From Bacteroidales bacterium (lineage in GTDB: Bacteria; Bacteroidota; Bacteroidia; Bacteroidales; UBA932), in NCBI GenBank assembly GCA_017400135.1, contig JAFPVJ010000008.1, positions 1 through 63,180 on the forward strand: a stretch of 63,180 nucleotides of DNA. Reading direction: 5' to 3'. Made by a program: the position numbers and the translations under genes. The notes below the pieces were generated by a model. The model saw only the letters and a list, made by a program, of their open reading frames with translations. It did not search any database and was not told the origin of the DNA. Of this stretch, positions 7,710 through 16,570 are shown in pieces. Numbering within the stretch: position 1 is the first letter of the stretch; the number at the start of each line of letters is the position of its first letter.

Positions 7710-8210
7710 TTATTTCTTTTTCTTTTTGAGCTTGTTGTTGAGCAGCTGGCCGACAGGGAGGCCTTGCTTGGTGTAGGTCCGGGTATGGCCCTTGGCATCG
7801 CGGATGTTCATCGACAGGTCGCCGGTGTATTCATCGGGGTCGAAGCTGACCATGCAGCGCAGGACGGTCCAGAGGCTGACGCTGTCGCAGAGCCGGACGG
7901 TGCCGGTGGGACGCACGGTAATGGTGCCCTGGGGGACGTATGTGTCGTTGCAGACGCCCTCGACAAAGGGCCTCCCATTGCGGTATACGATGCCCTGGAT
8001 GTCGGACATCGTGAACGCGGTCGTGTCGTTGGAAAGGGTCACCTCGACGGCGCCCCTCACCGAACGGAAGCCAGTGGGTACGACGGAAGTGATGCGGTAG
8101 TTGCGGAAATGCAGGCGCGAGAGCTGGGCCCGGGCCGGCTGGGCCCAGAGCAACGGGACCAGCACGGCCAGAGACAGCCATAGACGCTTGAAAAACACAG
8201 GCTTACGCAT
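7710..8210 (-). CDS. Small exported protein, LEA-like fold possible
   Basis: A 166-residue protein with a clear signal peptide (MRKPVFFKRLWLSLAVLVP, then a cleavage region around AQPARAQ) and a beta-rich body (VEVTLSNDTTAFTMSDIQGI, GTITVRPTGTVRL) resembling LEA-14-type periplasmic domains. It ends in a lysine run after GQLLNNKL. I do not recognise a named family. The ATG at 8210 overlaps the wzc stop by 8 nt, so it is coupled to wzc and probably works in the envelope beside the polysaccharide export machinery; that role is inference from position. Confidence 0.65.
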   Translation of the reverse strand: MRKPVFFKRLWLSLAVLVPLLWAQPARAQLSRLHFRNYRITSVVPTGFRSVRGAVEVTLSNDTTAFTMSDIQGIVYRNGRPFVEGVCNDTYVPQGTITVRPTGTVRLCDSVSLWTVLRCMVSFDPDEYTGDLSMNIRDAKGHTRTYTKQGLPVGQLLNNKLKKKKK

Positions 8211-10638
8211 CCTTTTCAGACCCGTAGGAGCCATAGGATGACCCGTACTTGCCGTAGGCGTAGCCGTATTTGTAGCCGTACTTGTAGCCGTAGCGGCCGG
8301 CGGACTCGGTGCCGTTGAGCAGGAGGGCCATGTTGTTGTACTTCTTGGAGGTATAGTACTTCTCGACCTGGCCGAGCATCGAACGCTCGAGCAGGCCGGC
8401 GCGCACGACGAAGAGGGTGATGTCGGCGAGCGGGGCGATCAAGTCGGCGTCGGTCACGATCTCGATCGGCGGGCAGTCGAGGAAGATGTAGTCATAGCTG
8501 TCCCGGAGCTCGGTGAGCAGCGTAGCCAGGCGCGGCTCGGCGAGGAGCTCAGCCGGGTTCGGGGGCATGGTGCCGACCGGGAGGACGTCCAGGTTGTTGC
8601 CTCCGACCTGGTGGACGACCAGGGACTGCCAGTCGTCGGCCTGGCCGCCGAGCCAGTCGGAAAGGCCCTTCTTGGGCTGTCCGGCGAGTTCGCTCAAGGA
8701 ACGCTTGCGCAGGTCGAGGTCGAGGATGACGGTCTTCTTGCCCTTGATCGCAAGGGCCGTGGCGAGGTTGGCGGAGACGAAGGTCTTGCCGGATCCGACG
8801 TTGAACGAAGTGACCATCAGGACCTTGCTGCCCGGATCCTTTCCGCGCATGAACTCGAGGTTGGTGCGCACGACGCGGAAGGCTTCGTTGATGACGTTGC
8901 GGCTGTGGGGCTTGACGACGATCTTGCGGTCCTCGGGATTGTCGGTGATGCGGATGTGGTCGAAGATGTTTTTCTTCTCATAGATGGAAGGCAGCTCGCC
9001 GAGGAAGGGGGCGGACATGTTTTCCAAGTCTTTTCGCCCACGCACGGAGGTGTTGAGGACTTCCTTGAGGTAGAACCAGGCGAAGGGGATCGCGAGGCCC
9101 AGGAGCAGGGCGACGAGGTAGATCATCTTCTTGTTGGGCGCGATCGGAGCGTTGGAGCCGCTCGGGGAGGCGATGACGCGCGTGTTGTAGGCGGTGAAGG
9201 CCTGGGAGAGCTCGTTCTCCTCGCGCTTCTGGAGCAGATAGAGGTACAGAGCTTCCTTGACCTTCTGCTGGCGCTCGTCGGAGAGCAGGCGGCCGGCCTG
9301 GAGCGGGATGTCGCTCACGCGCGCCTGGGAGGAGCGCTGGGCCTGCTGCGAGGAACGGATCTGGATGCCGATGGACTTGATGTAGTTGTCCAGGGAGGTC
9401 AGGATCGAGCTGCGCAGGGAGGCGAGCTGCTGGTCCAGGTCCTTGACGAGGAGGTTCTCTTCGGAGGAGGACTCGACCAGGCGGTTGCGCTGGAGCATCG
9501 TCGTGTTGTACTGGTTGATCTGGCCCTGGGTGCTGGCGTCGTTGATGCCCACGTTGGCGGGCAGCAGAGTGCCGGGGGCGGCGGAGGAGATGTCGGACTG
9601 CAGGAAGCGGGCGATGGAGAGTTGGTTATTGAGCTCCATCAGGTGCTTGCCGGCCTCGGCGCTGAGCTCCATGTCCATGCGGGCAGCCGCACTGTAGTCA
9701 GGGATGCGGTGCTCGGATCGGTAGGAGGTGATGGTCTTGTCCACGGAGCCGAGCTCCTGCTCGATGACGCGGAGGCGGTCGGCGATGAATTCGTTGGTGC
9801 TCGTGGTGATCTGGTTTTTGTCCTTGATCCAGTTCTCGTTGTAGACGTTGATGACCATGCGCAGGACATCTTCGGCCCGCTGGGTGTTGACGTCCTTGAA
9901 GCCGAGGTTGATGACGGTCGTGTTCTTGTCGCTGAGGGTGGCGGAGAGACGGGAACGATAGCGGCGCGAGGTGGCTTGGAAGCCGGAGCGGTTGACGAAA
10001 ATGGGTTTATCCCATTTGGCTTGATCGGCGTATTGCGTTGGCGTGACGAGGATCTTCCCCAGGGGGGTGTCGGTCGTGTCATCGAAAGCCATCGTGACTT
10101 TCTTGCCCTTGACCTTGTCGCCCCGAAGGGTGAAGTCGGAGAGAACGAAGGTAGATGAATCCTTGAGATTGAGCTTGAGGCCCGCAGACTCGTTGCGGCC
10201 GAGGTCGAGGAATTCGACTTGGACGGGGAGGCTGGAGCCGTAGATCGTATACTTGTAGCGGCGGCCCTTGACTTTGTAGTCGACGTCGAGATGGAGGTTC
10301 TTCACCACTTGCTGCATCAGGTCGGGGGAGAGGAAGTTGATGATCTCGTTGTTGACGTTGACGCGGGTCTGACCGAAGCCGAGGTCGGCGAAGGCTCCGG
10401 AGATGTCGGACGACACAGAGCCGGAGCGACGGTCTTCCTTGATCAGGACGGAGGCGCTGCGGGTGTAGACCGGGACGGTTGTGAGTACATAGTAGGTCGC
10501 GGCCAGCAGGCAGACGGCCAGGGAGATGGCGAACCATTTCCAGTGGTTGACGCACAGGGCCCAGATGTCCTTGAGGGAGAGGTTGTTGTCTTCCTGGGAG
10601 GAGGTGTCGGGGCGGTTGTAGGTATTGTTGTTGTCCAT
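8203..10638 (-). CDS. wzc: Polysaccharide co-polymerase and tyrosine autokinase (Wzc-like)
   Basis: This 811-residue inner-membrane protein drives and length-regulates capsule export together with Wza. An N-terminal Wzz domain with a membrane segment (residues about 35-55) is followed by a long periplasmic coiled-coil region, a second membrane segment near 505-525 (MIYLVALLLGLAIPFAWFYL) and a cytoplasmic BY-kinase domain. The kinase shows Walker A NVGSGKT, Walker A' VILDLDLRKRSL and Walker B YIFLDCPP. The tail is extremely tyrosine-rich (GYKYGYKYGYAYGKYG), the expected autophosphorylation cluster. The cognate phosphatase candidate is the CpsB-like gene at 14.4-15.4 kb. wza ends 10 nt upstream. 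Confidence 0.93.
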   Translation of the reverse strand: MDNNNTYNRPDTSSQEDNNLSLKDIWALCVNHWKWFAISLAVCLLAATYYVLTTVPVYTRSASVLIKEDRRSGSVSSDISGAFADLGFGQTRVNVNNEIINFLSPDLMQQVVKNLHLDVDYKVKGRRYKYTIYGSSLPVQVEFLDLGRNESAGLKLNLKDSSTFVLSDFTLRGDKVKGKKVTMAFDDTTDTPLGKILVTPTQYADQAKWDKPIFVNRSGFQATSRRYRSRLSATLSDKNTTVINLGFKDVNTQRAEDVLRMVINVYNENWIKDKNQITTSTNEFIADRLRVIEQELGSVDKTITSYRSEHRIPDYSAAARMDMELSAEAGKHLMELNNQLSIARFLQSDISSAAPGTLLPANVGINDASTQGQINQYNTTMLQRNRLVESSSEENLLVKDLDQQLASLRSSILTSLDNYIKSIGIQIRSSQQAQRSSQARVSDIPLQAGRLLSDERQQKVKEALYLYLLQKREENELSQAFTAYNTRVIASPSGSNAPIAPNKKMIYLVALLLGLAIPFAWFYLKEVLNTSVRGRKDLENMSAPFLGELPSIYEKKNIFDHIRITDNPEDRKIVVKPHSRNVINEAFRVVRTNLEFMRGKDPGSKVLMVTSFNVGSGKTFVSANLATALAIKGKKTVILDLDLRKRSLSELAGQPKKGLSDWLGGQADDWQSLVVHQVGGNNLDVLPVGTMPPNPAELLAEPRLATLLTELRDSYDYIFLDCPPIEIVTDADLIAPLADITLFVVRAGLLERSMLGQVEKYYTSKKYNNMALLLNGTESAGRYGYKYGYKYGYAYGKYGSSYGSYGSEKDA

Positions 10639-10648
10639 GGGGAAGGGT

Positions 10649-11491
10649 TTACTTGAGACGGAAGATCAGGAGGGCGACGGAGGTCGCGAGGGAGCCGACG
10701 GAGATCCAAAAAGAACTGGATCTTACGTTGTTACCATTGATGGTGGACTCGCGGCGGCGCTTCTCGTTGGGCGTAACGTAGATCACGTCGCCCTGCTGGA
10801 TGTAGAAAGCAGGGGAGGCATACAACTGCTTGGTGTTGAGCAGGTTGAGCTTGTAGACGTGGTCCTTCTTGCCGTCGTGGCGGATCAGGGTGACGTCTTC
10901 GCGCTGGCCGTTGATCGTGAGGTCGCCGGCGAGGCCGATGGCGTCGAGGATGGTGAATCGGTCGCGGTCGATCTTGAAGCGGCCGGGACGGTTGACTTCA
11001 CCGAGCACGGAGAAGCCGAGGTTCATGAACTCGACGGTGACGACGGGGTCCTTGATCTGGCGGCTCTCGATGAGGAGTTCCTTGATGTGCTCGGCAGCTT
11101 GCTCTCGCGTGCGGTCGGCGACGCGGACGGGGCCGATCACCGGGAAGTCGATGTAACCGTTGGCGTCCACGGTGTAGCCGGAGATGGCGTTGGAGGTGGT
11201 CAGGGAGGATCCGGTGCCGGCGGTGGAGGTCAGGGTCTGCGTCTCTCCGATACGGGAGGTGTAGTAGGGGAGATTGAACATCGCGGTGACCTGGGGATCG
11301 CGGCTGTTGACGATGACTGAGATCTGGTCCATGGGCTTGAGCCGGATGGGCTGGGCCTTGGCCGGGGTCAGGGTCGTGTCGTTGACCGCGTCCTGGAAGT
11401 AGGCGACGTTGGTCGGCGTGGCGCAGGAGGCCAGGGCGGCGAGGCCGAGGGCCAGGAGGGCGAGCCGGAGGGTGATTGTACGTGCTTTCAT
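10649..11491 (-). CDS. wza: Polysaccharide export outer-membrane lipoprotein (Wza-like)
   Basis: This 280-residue protein carries a lipoprotein signal (MKARTITLRLALLALGL, lipobox LASC), then the polysaccharide export domain (NVAYFQDAV, DQISVIVNSRDP) and SLBB-type repeats (SVLGEVNRPGRFKIDRD, TILDAIGLAGDLTINGQRED). It ends with a short hydrophobic segment. Wza-type proteins form the outer-membrane exit channel for capsule polysaccharide and couple to Wzc, whose gene follows directly. I used the ATG at 11491; the open frame continues upstream only as a shadow of capD. The gap to capD is 35 nt, and the order UpxY-CapD-Wza-Wzc is a coherent operon. Confidence 0.92.
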   Translation of the reverse strand: MKARTITLRLALLALGLAALASCATPTNVAYFQDAVNDTTLTPAKAQPIRLKPMDQISVIVNSRDPQVTAMFNLPYYTSRIGETQTLTSTAGTGSSLTTSNAISGYTVDANGYIDFPVIGPVRVADRTREQAAEHIKELLIESRQIKDPVVTVEFMNLGFSVLGEVNRPGRFKIDRDRFTILDAIGLAGDLTINGQREDVTLIRHDGKKDHVYKLNLLNTKQLYASPAFYIQQGDVIYVTPNEKRRRESTINGNNVRSSSFWISVGSLATSVALLIFRLK

Positions 11492-11526
11492 TGTGTGTAT
11501 TTGTTTTGTATTATTTCCGTTGGAGG

Positions 11527-13413
11527 CTATTTGCGTCGGGAGAAGTCGGTGGTGCAGTTGTATTCGGGCACCGTGTTTTTCATCAGCTCGATCATGTCGG
11601 GGATGTTGACGTCCCGGGCGAGCTGGGTCATCCGGTGTAGCACGCCGTCGATCTCGTCGAAGGCGTATTCGCGCACCTGGGCGATGCGGATGCGTTTGTG
11701 GAAGGAGGGGAGGGTGTTTTCCTCGTTGGCGAGGACTTCCTCGTAGAGTTTTTCGCCGGGTCTGAGGCCGGTGTATTCGATCTTGATGTCGCGGTCGGGC
11801 TCGAAGCCGGCGAGGCGGATCATGCGTCGGGCCAGGTCGGCGATCTTGACGGGCGTGCCCATGTCGAAGACGAAGATCTGGTTGCCTTTGCTCATCGTCG
11901 CGGCTTCCATCACGAGGCGGCACGCCTCGGGGATGGTCATGAAGAAACGGTTGATCTCGGGGTGCGTGACGGTGACGGGGCCGCCTTTGGCGATCTGCTC
12001 CTTGAATCTAGGGATGACGCTGCCGTTGGAGCCCAGGACGTTTCCGAACCTTGTCGTCACGAATCTTGTTTCGTTTGTTGACAGGCCCAGACTCTGGACG
12101 TAGATTTCGGCCAGGCGTTTGGTGCAGCCCATGACGTTGGTCGGATTGACGGCCTTGTCCGTGCTGATCATCACCATCGTCTCCACCCCATACTCAAGAC
12201 ACTTCTCAGCGACGTTGCGCGTGCCGTACACATTGACCAGCACCGCCTCGCAGGGATTCTCTTCCATCAGCGGCACGTGCTTGTCGGCTGCCGCGTGGAA
12301 CACCGTCTGGGGCCGGTGCGTCCGGAATGCGAAATCCAGCCGCTCCGGATGGCGCACGTCGCCGATGATCGGCACAAAATTCAACCTCGGGAAATGCTCC
12401 TCCAGCTCCAGGCGCAGGTTGTGCATCGGCGTCTCGGCATTGTCGAAGAGGATCAGTTTGCCCACGCCGAATCCCGCCAGCTGCCGGCAGAGCTCGCTTC
12501 CGATGGAGCCCGCGGCGCCCGTGACCAGTACCGTTTTCCCCCGGAAGTTGTCTTCGATCGAGGAGAGGCTGATCTTGATCTCCTCGCGCCCGAGCAGGTC
12601 TTCGACCTTGATTTCGCGGGGGCGGAAGAGGGCTTCGCCTTCGACGACCTCGTCCACGGTGGGGACGATGAGGGTCTTGATGTTCTTCTGGGAACAGAAG
12701 TGTATCAGGTGGTTCTCTTCGGCCTGGGCCTCCTTTTCCGTGGGGAAGAGGATGGCGTCGATGCGGTTCTCGATGAGGGCCTTTTCCATGCCGGCTTCGG
12801 TCTTGGGGCTGAAGACGGGGAGGCCTTCGATCGTGCGGCCCGAGGCGCCCTGGTCCAGGAAGCCGATGACCTTGTAGTGGGGCGACTTCTGGAGGCGGAT
12901 GATGGTGGCCACGCTTTTGTCGGAGGTGCCGTAGACCATCACGCGCTTGTATTCGTATTTCTCTTGGATGCGGCGGTTGAAATGCTCCCAGACGAGGATC
13001 ATCAGGACGCGCACGGCGACGAGGAAGCCGAGGGTCAGGAGGGCGTCGAAGCCGAAGATGAGCAGGAGGGTGGGATTGTAGCGCTGGGAGATCAGGGTGG
13101 AGAGCAGCAGGAGGGCGGCTTTGAAGAGGGCGGCGCCGAGGAAGAGGGCCAGGTCGCGCACGGAGAGGTGGCGGATGATGATCCGGTAGGTGCGGAAGAT
13201 CAGGAAGGCCACGAAGGAATAGAGGGTGGCGCCGATGAGGTAGGCCGCATGGAAGCCCCTGGAGGCCGAGAGGGGGAAGAGGGCGGACCCCAGGAGGAGG
13301 TTGATCAGGATGAGGACGAGTCCTGAGGCTAACACCGACAGGACGAGGTCCATCACGAGGACCAGGCTCTTGCTGAGGTAGGTATTTCGGAAGCGTTGGA
13401 GGAAGGAGGGCAT
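11527..13413 (-). CDS. capD: Nucleotide-sugar epimerase/dehydratase (CapD/WbpM/FlaA1-like)
   Basis: This 628-residue protein has four N-terminal membrane segments, a CoA-binding-like Rossmann domain (KRVMVYGTSDKSVATIIRL) and a C-terminal SDR domain with the NAD motif VTGAAGSIGSELCRQLAG and the family signature ISTDKAVNPTNVMGCTKRLA. Such enzymes convert UDP-GlcNAc to a 4-keto-6-deoxy sugar (4,6-dehydratase, sometimes 5-epimerizing), the first committed step to deoxyamino sugars of capsules. Full length, with no lost motif visible. It starts 13 nt after UpxY and is the first biosynthetic gene of the operon. Confidence 0.92.
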   Translation of the reverse strand: MPSFLQRFRNTYLSKSLVLVMDLVLSVLASGLVLILINLLLGSALFPLSASRGFHAAYLIGATLYSFVAFLIFRTYRIIIRHLSVRDLALFLGAALFKAALLLLSTLISQRYNPTLLLIFGFDALLTLGFLVAVRVLMILVWEHFNRRIQEKYEYKRVMVYGTSDKSVATIIRLQKSPHYKVIGFLDQGASGRTIEGLPVFSPKTEAGMEKALIENRIDAILFPTEKEAQAEENHLIHFCSQKNIKTLIVPTVDEVVEGEALFRPREIKVEDLLGREEIKISLSSIEDNFRGKTVLVTGAAGSIGSELCRQLAGFGVGKLILFDNAETPMHNLRLELEEHFPRLNFVPIIGDVRHPERLDFAFRTHRPQTVFHAAADKHVPLMEENPCEAVLVNVYGTRNVAEKCLEYGVETMVMISTDKAVNPTNVMGCTKRLAEIYVQSLGLSTNETRFVTTRFGNVLGSNGSVIPRFKEQIAKGGPVTVTHPEINRFFMTIPEACRLVMEAATMSKGNQIFVFDMGTPVKIADLARRMIRLAGFEPDRDIKIEYTGLRPGEKLYEEVLANEENTLPSFHKRIRIAQVREYAFDEIDGVLHRMTQLARDVNIPDMIELMKNTVPEYNCTTDFSRRK

Positions 13414-13426
13414 TATCTTTTTCGTT

Positions 13427-14038
13427 TTAGTTCTGATTATCTATTCGCTCCAGGAAGCGGGCGGGGACGTTGGAGACGGCGACCACGACGACACCCTGGA
13501 TGGCGACCAGCAGCTTGCGGTCCTTTTTGATCCGCTTGATGATGCCTTCTGCGCCTTTGAAGGGGCCTTCGGTGACGCGGACCTTTTCGCCGGGCTTGAA
13601 GTTGAAGGCCTTGGTGTCGGGGCCCATGAGCTGTTCGCTGATGAGGTCTACGTCGCGGCCGTCGGTCGCCGAGGTGACCAGGATGAACATCCGCATTTCC
13701 TCTTCGGGGATGGGGGCCGGGTCGGTGCTGTCCGCGCGGCGGTAGACCATCAGCTCGGTGAAGTGGGCCTGCTTGAAGTCCTGCAGGGCTTCTGGGGTGG
13801 TCCGCACGAAGAGGAGGGAGGGGGCTAGCTGGAGTTTTTTGACCGTTTTCGTTGGTTGGGTTGTTGTGCTGGTCGTTGGTTTGGTCGTTGGTTTGGGTCC
13901 GGGGGTCTGGACCGTTTTCATGGCCATATAGGTCCGGGCGCCTTTTTGCTCCAACTCCTCTTTGATCCGCAGGATGCGGTTGTTGAAGACTCGCATGGCG
14001 AACCATTTTACTTCACTGCTGTCAGAGTCGGCTTTCAT
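13427..14038 (-). CDS. upxY: UpxY-family transcription antiterminator (NusG paralogue)
   Basis: A 203-residue NusG-like protein: an N-terminal NGN domain (VKWFAMRVFNNRILRIKEEL) and a C-terminal KOW domain (KPGEKVRVTEGPFKGAEGII). UpxY proteins head Bacteroides capsule operons and prevent premature termination in the long untranslated leader, and this gene is likewise first and preceded by a leader of about 220 nt. Between residues about 46 and 66 lies a threonine/proline/lysine-rich insertion encoded by short tandem repeats near 13850-13915, not usual in the NGN domain. No UpxZ-like repressor gene follows. Confidence 0.88.
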   Translation of the reverse strand: MKADSDSSEVKWFAMRVFNNRILRIKEELEQKGARTYMAMKTVQTPGPKPTTKPTTSTTTQPTKTVKKLQLAPSLLFVRTTPEALQDFKQAHFTELMVYRRADSTDPAPIPEEEMRMFILVTSATDGRDVDLISEQLMGPDTKAFNFKPGEKVRVTEGPFKGAEGIIKRIKKDRKLLVAIQGVVVVAVSNVPARFLERIDNQN

Positions 14039-14258
14039 TTTGAGAGTTGCTGGAGGCGTTGCCGCGAGGGCACACTTGGAGTGTCGGGGGTCACCTGTGT
14101 GTTCGGCGCCCGACGCCCCGGATTCAGGGTCTTGCTCCTATCCAAGAGCAGGGGCCGAGGATCCGGCAGGACCATCTTTTTGTGGGGGTTAGCGCACGCT
14201 CGCGTGCGGGTTACATGCGAGTTGCGTGCGAGCCACGTGCAAAAATCATAGGTCCTGC
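14039..14258 (-). promoter_or_regulatory. Long leader of the capsule operon with hairpins
   Basis: The transcript from the promoter at 14265-14295 would carry about 220 untranslated bases before upxY. A perfect 7-bp inverted repeat (CGCACGC at 14193-14199 with GCGTGCG at 14202-14208) forms a strong hairpin early in the leader, and a second small stem (TGCTC/GAGCA) lies near 14132-14148. This fits the known UpxY mechanism, in which pausing or termination in the leader is overcome by the antiterminator. No U-tract follows the first hairpin, so pausing is likelier than intrinsic termination. Confidence 0.5.
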
Positions 14259-14264
14259 ATCAGA

Positions 14265-14295
14265 CAAAGATACCGAATATTTATTCAAATACAAA
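14265..14295 (-). promoter_or_regulatory. Capsule operon promoter
   Basis: Read on the minus strand: TTTG (complement of 14292-14295), 19 bases, then TATCTTTG (complement of 14265-14272), an exact match to the Bacteroidetes -33/-7 consensus. The expected start of transcription is near 14258. The rest of the gap up to 14447 shows no gene. Confidence 0.7.
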
Positions 14296-14447
14296 CCACA
14301 GTGTCCCTATTCTTCTATTATTTTGGTTTCCCTGCCCATTTCGGACATTCTTTGCAAAAAAGAGAGAGCATTTTTGGGCAGTTATCCTCGGCCGGGAGAA
14401 AACTCCTCGCCAGCGCTGTTCACGGACAAATGATCTTGCCGATGACT

Positions 14448-15395
14448 TTAACGGTCGGAGGAGTCCATGCGGTCGCGGAGGAGTTGGAGGGCGGCGACTT
14501 CCTTTTTGGTGAGGCAGCGGTCGGTGATGGCGCGTTGCCAGGGGGAGAGGCGATGGAGGTCGGAGCCGGCGTAGTCGTACATACCGTCGAGGAGGAGGCT
14601 GGAGGCTTTTTCGGCGGCATCGTCACCGTACATGCCGACCAGGGACATTAGGTTGAGCTGGAAGCGGACGCCGTTTTCTTTGAGGCGGCGGTAGTCGCGG
14701 CGGCCCATGTAGACGTAGCGTTCGGGGTGGGCGAGAAGGGGGTGGAGGCCTTTGAGACGAATGTCATCGAGGGTGTCTTCGAAGGCCATCGGGGGGCTGA
14801 AGTAGGAGGTTTCGACGAGGAGCATATCGCCGGCGGGGCCGGGGATGATGTCGGTCGGGAAGGTCCTGGGGGTGGTGGCTTCGATGGGGGCCGAAGGGGT
14901 ACCGGGGGTGGAGGGCTCCGACGGGGTTCTGGGGGCGGATGCGACGGTGGCGGCGTCCGTGGAGTGGTGCACCATTGTTAGGAGATCACCTGTCTCGAAA
15001 CGGCGGTCGAAGAGGGTGTCGAGCATGTTCTCGGCGGCGAGGTGGAGGCGGATGGGGGCTCCGGCGGCGAACCGGTCGGGGGCTCCGGCGGCGGGGTCAG
15101 AAGGGGCTCCAGTGGGGGCTCCGGCGGCCTCACCGTGTTGGGCCAGGTAGGCGGCGTGGAGCTCGGCGAAGCGGGTGCGGAGGTCGGCGGGGGTGTTGGG
15201 GACGTCCTCCATGATGTGGGGGGTCAGCCAGACTTCGCGGATGCCGATTTCTTCATAGTAGGCTAGGACTTCGAGGGCTGATTCCATCGAGCGGATGCCG
15301 TCATCGACGCCGGGGAGGATGTGGCAGTGCCAGTCGGTGCCGCCTTCGAGGAAGCCGCTGTCGAGGATGGAGTAGTATTTGGTGAAGGGCCACAT
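14448..15395 (-). CDS. CpsB/CapC-type tyrosine-protein phosphatase (PHP domain)
   Basis: This 315-residue protein is a metal-dependent PHP-domain phosphatase of the CpsB/YwqE type, which dephosphorylates Wzc-like kinases. Metal-binding motifs are DWHCHILPGVDDG near residue 20, LTPHIMEDVPNTP near 55, the late HPERY and the C-terminal GSDLHRLSPW. The family norm is about 240-255 residues; the excess is two repetitive Ala/Gly/Pro/Thr-rich insertions around residues 90-115 and 140-180, encoded by repeated GGGGGCTCCGGCGGC-type units at about 14870-15130. I chose the ATG at 15395, directly after the strong promoter at 15418-15448. Partner of the tyrosine kinase at 8.2-10.6 kb. Confidence 0.85.
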   Translation of the reverse strand: MWPFTKYYSILDSGFLEGGTDWHCHILPGVDDGIRSMESALEVLAYYEEIGIREVWLTPHIMEDVPNTPADLRTRFAELHAAYLAQHGEAAGAPTGAPSDPAAGAPDRFAAGAPIRLHLAAENMLDTLFDRRFETGDLLTMVHHSTDAATVASAPRTPSEPSTPGTPSAPIEATTPRTFPTDIIPGPAGDMLLVETSYFSPPMAFEDTLDDIRLKGLHPLLAHPERYVYMGRRDYRRLKENGVRFQLNLMSLVGMYGDDAAEKASSLLLDGMYDYAGSDLHRLSPWQRAITDRCLTKKEVAALQLLRDRMDSSDR

Positions 15396-15417
15396 AGTCG
15401 CAGGAGGTTTGGGATGG

Positions 15418-15448
15418 CAAAGATACGAATTTCTTACACCCGCACAAA
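15418..15448 (-). promoter_or_regulatory. Promoter of the CpsB-like phosphatase gene
   Basis: On the minus strand TTTG (complement of 15445-15448), 19 bases and TATCTTTG (complement of 15418-15425) match the consensus exactly. The start of transcription should fall near 15411, about 16 nt before the ATG. The -33 box lies inside the last codons of the upstream DUF5009 gene. Confidence 0.7.
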
Positions 15449-16564
15449 GATCTTTTTCTTCATCATGAGGTAGAGGAGGCCCCAGACGAGGAGGCCGTGG
15501 ACGGTGCAGCGGATGAGGCCGTACCAGTGGGGGTCGGGGATGAGATGCTTCAGGCCGCCGACGAGGTGGTTGGAGACGGTGTGGAAGTCGCAGATGAAGC
15601 CGATGAAGTAGATGAAGATGGCGTTGAGGCCGAAGGGGAGGAGCCAGTCGAGGCCTTTCCAATGGCAGCAGTCGACGATCCAGTAGATGACGCCGAGGAG
15701 GAGGAAGGCGATGCCGCTGGTGACGAGGGTCATGGTGCTGGTCCAGATGTATTTGTTGACGGGCATCTGGAGGCTCCAGAGTTTACCGATGCCGAACATG
15801 GCGGCGCCGAGGACGAGGAGCATGAGGGTCTTGTTGTTGCCATTCCCCCTTTTCGCCTTGAGGAGTTCGCCGGCGAACATGCCGGTCATGACGGTGACGA
15901 TGAAGTTGAGGCTGGAGAGGAGCCAGGTGTATTTGGCCTTCTCGAAGTGATAGCCGCCGCCTTCGTCGAGGATGGCGTGGTCGCAGTGGCTGCCCAGGAC
16001 GGTGCGGTCCACCCATTCGCAGAGGTTGTGTTGGCCGAAGTCGCCGCCGCCGAAGCCGTCGGAGGTGCGCACGAACATCATCAGGGCCCAGTAGCCGAGG
16101 AGCAGGGCGGCCGCGATGATCACTTGCGTGCGGGGTTTGCAGTTCATGTAGAAGATGGCGGAGAAGCAGTAGCCGACCGCGATGGACTGGAGGGTGTTGC
16201 TGAACCATTTCAGCTGGGCGAAATCGTATTTGAGGAGGTTGCCCTGGCAGATCATGCCGAGGATCCAGAGGGCGATCACGCGGCGGGCGATGCGCCAGTA
16301 CATCTGGGCCTTGGTGCGCCCCTGGGCTTCATATTTCGCGAAGGCGAACGGGATGGCGGTGCCGGAGCAGAAGAGGAACAGGGGCATGATCCAGTCGTGC
16401 AGGGTGAGGGTGGTGCTGCCGAAGGGGTTGTGGTGCCATTGGGGCTGGAGCCAGTCGAGGCCGGGGACGACATGGCAGAATTCGATCATCCAGGCGGTGA
16501 AGACGGTGAGGAAGAACATGTTGAGTCCGCGGAGGACGTCGAGGGATTTGAGGCGGTCGGGCAT
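15434..16564 (-). CDS. DUF5009 / heparan-alpha-glucosaminide acetyltransferase-like membrane protein
   Basis: A 376-residue polytopic membrane protein starting RLKSLDVLRGLNMFFLTVF, the typical N-terminus of the DUF5009/NagX family related to eukaryotic HGSNAT, which transfers acetyl groups to sugars across a membrane. About ten hydrophobic segments follow, with the conserved HDWIMPLFLFCSGTAIPFAF near residue 55. It starts 6 nt after the esterase gene, so the two are co-transcribed; an acetyltransferase beside an esterase suggests acetylated glycan metabolism. The substrate is unknown. Confidence 0.82.
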   Translation of the reverse strand: MPDRLKSLDVLRGLNMFFLTVFTAWMIEFCHVVPGLDWLQPQWHHNPFGSTTLTLHDWIMPLFLFCSGTAIPFAFAKYEAQGRTKAQMYWRIARRVIALWILGMICQGNLLKYDFAQLKWFSNTLQSIAVGYCFSAIFYMNCKPRTQVIIAAALLLGYWALMMFVRTSDGFGGGDFGQHNLCEWVDRTVLGSHCDHAILDEGGGYHFEKAKYTWLLSSLNFIVTVMTGMFAGELLKAKRGNGNNKTLMLLVLGAAMFGIGKLWSLQMPVNKYIWTSTMTLVTSGIAFLLLGVIYWIVDCCHWKGLDWLLPFGLNAIFIYFIGFICDFHTVSNHLVGGLKHLIPDPHWYGLIRCTVHGLLVWGLLYLMMKKKIFVRV

Positions 16565-16570
16565 ATAGGT

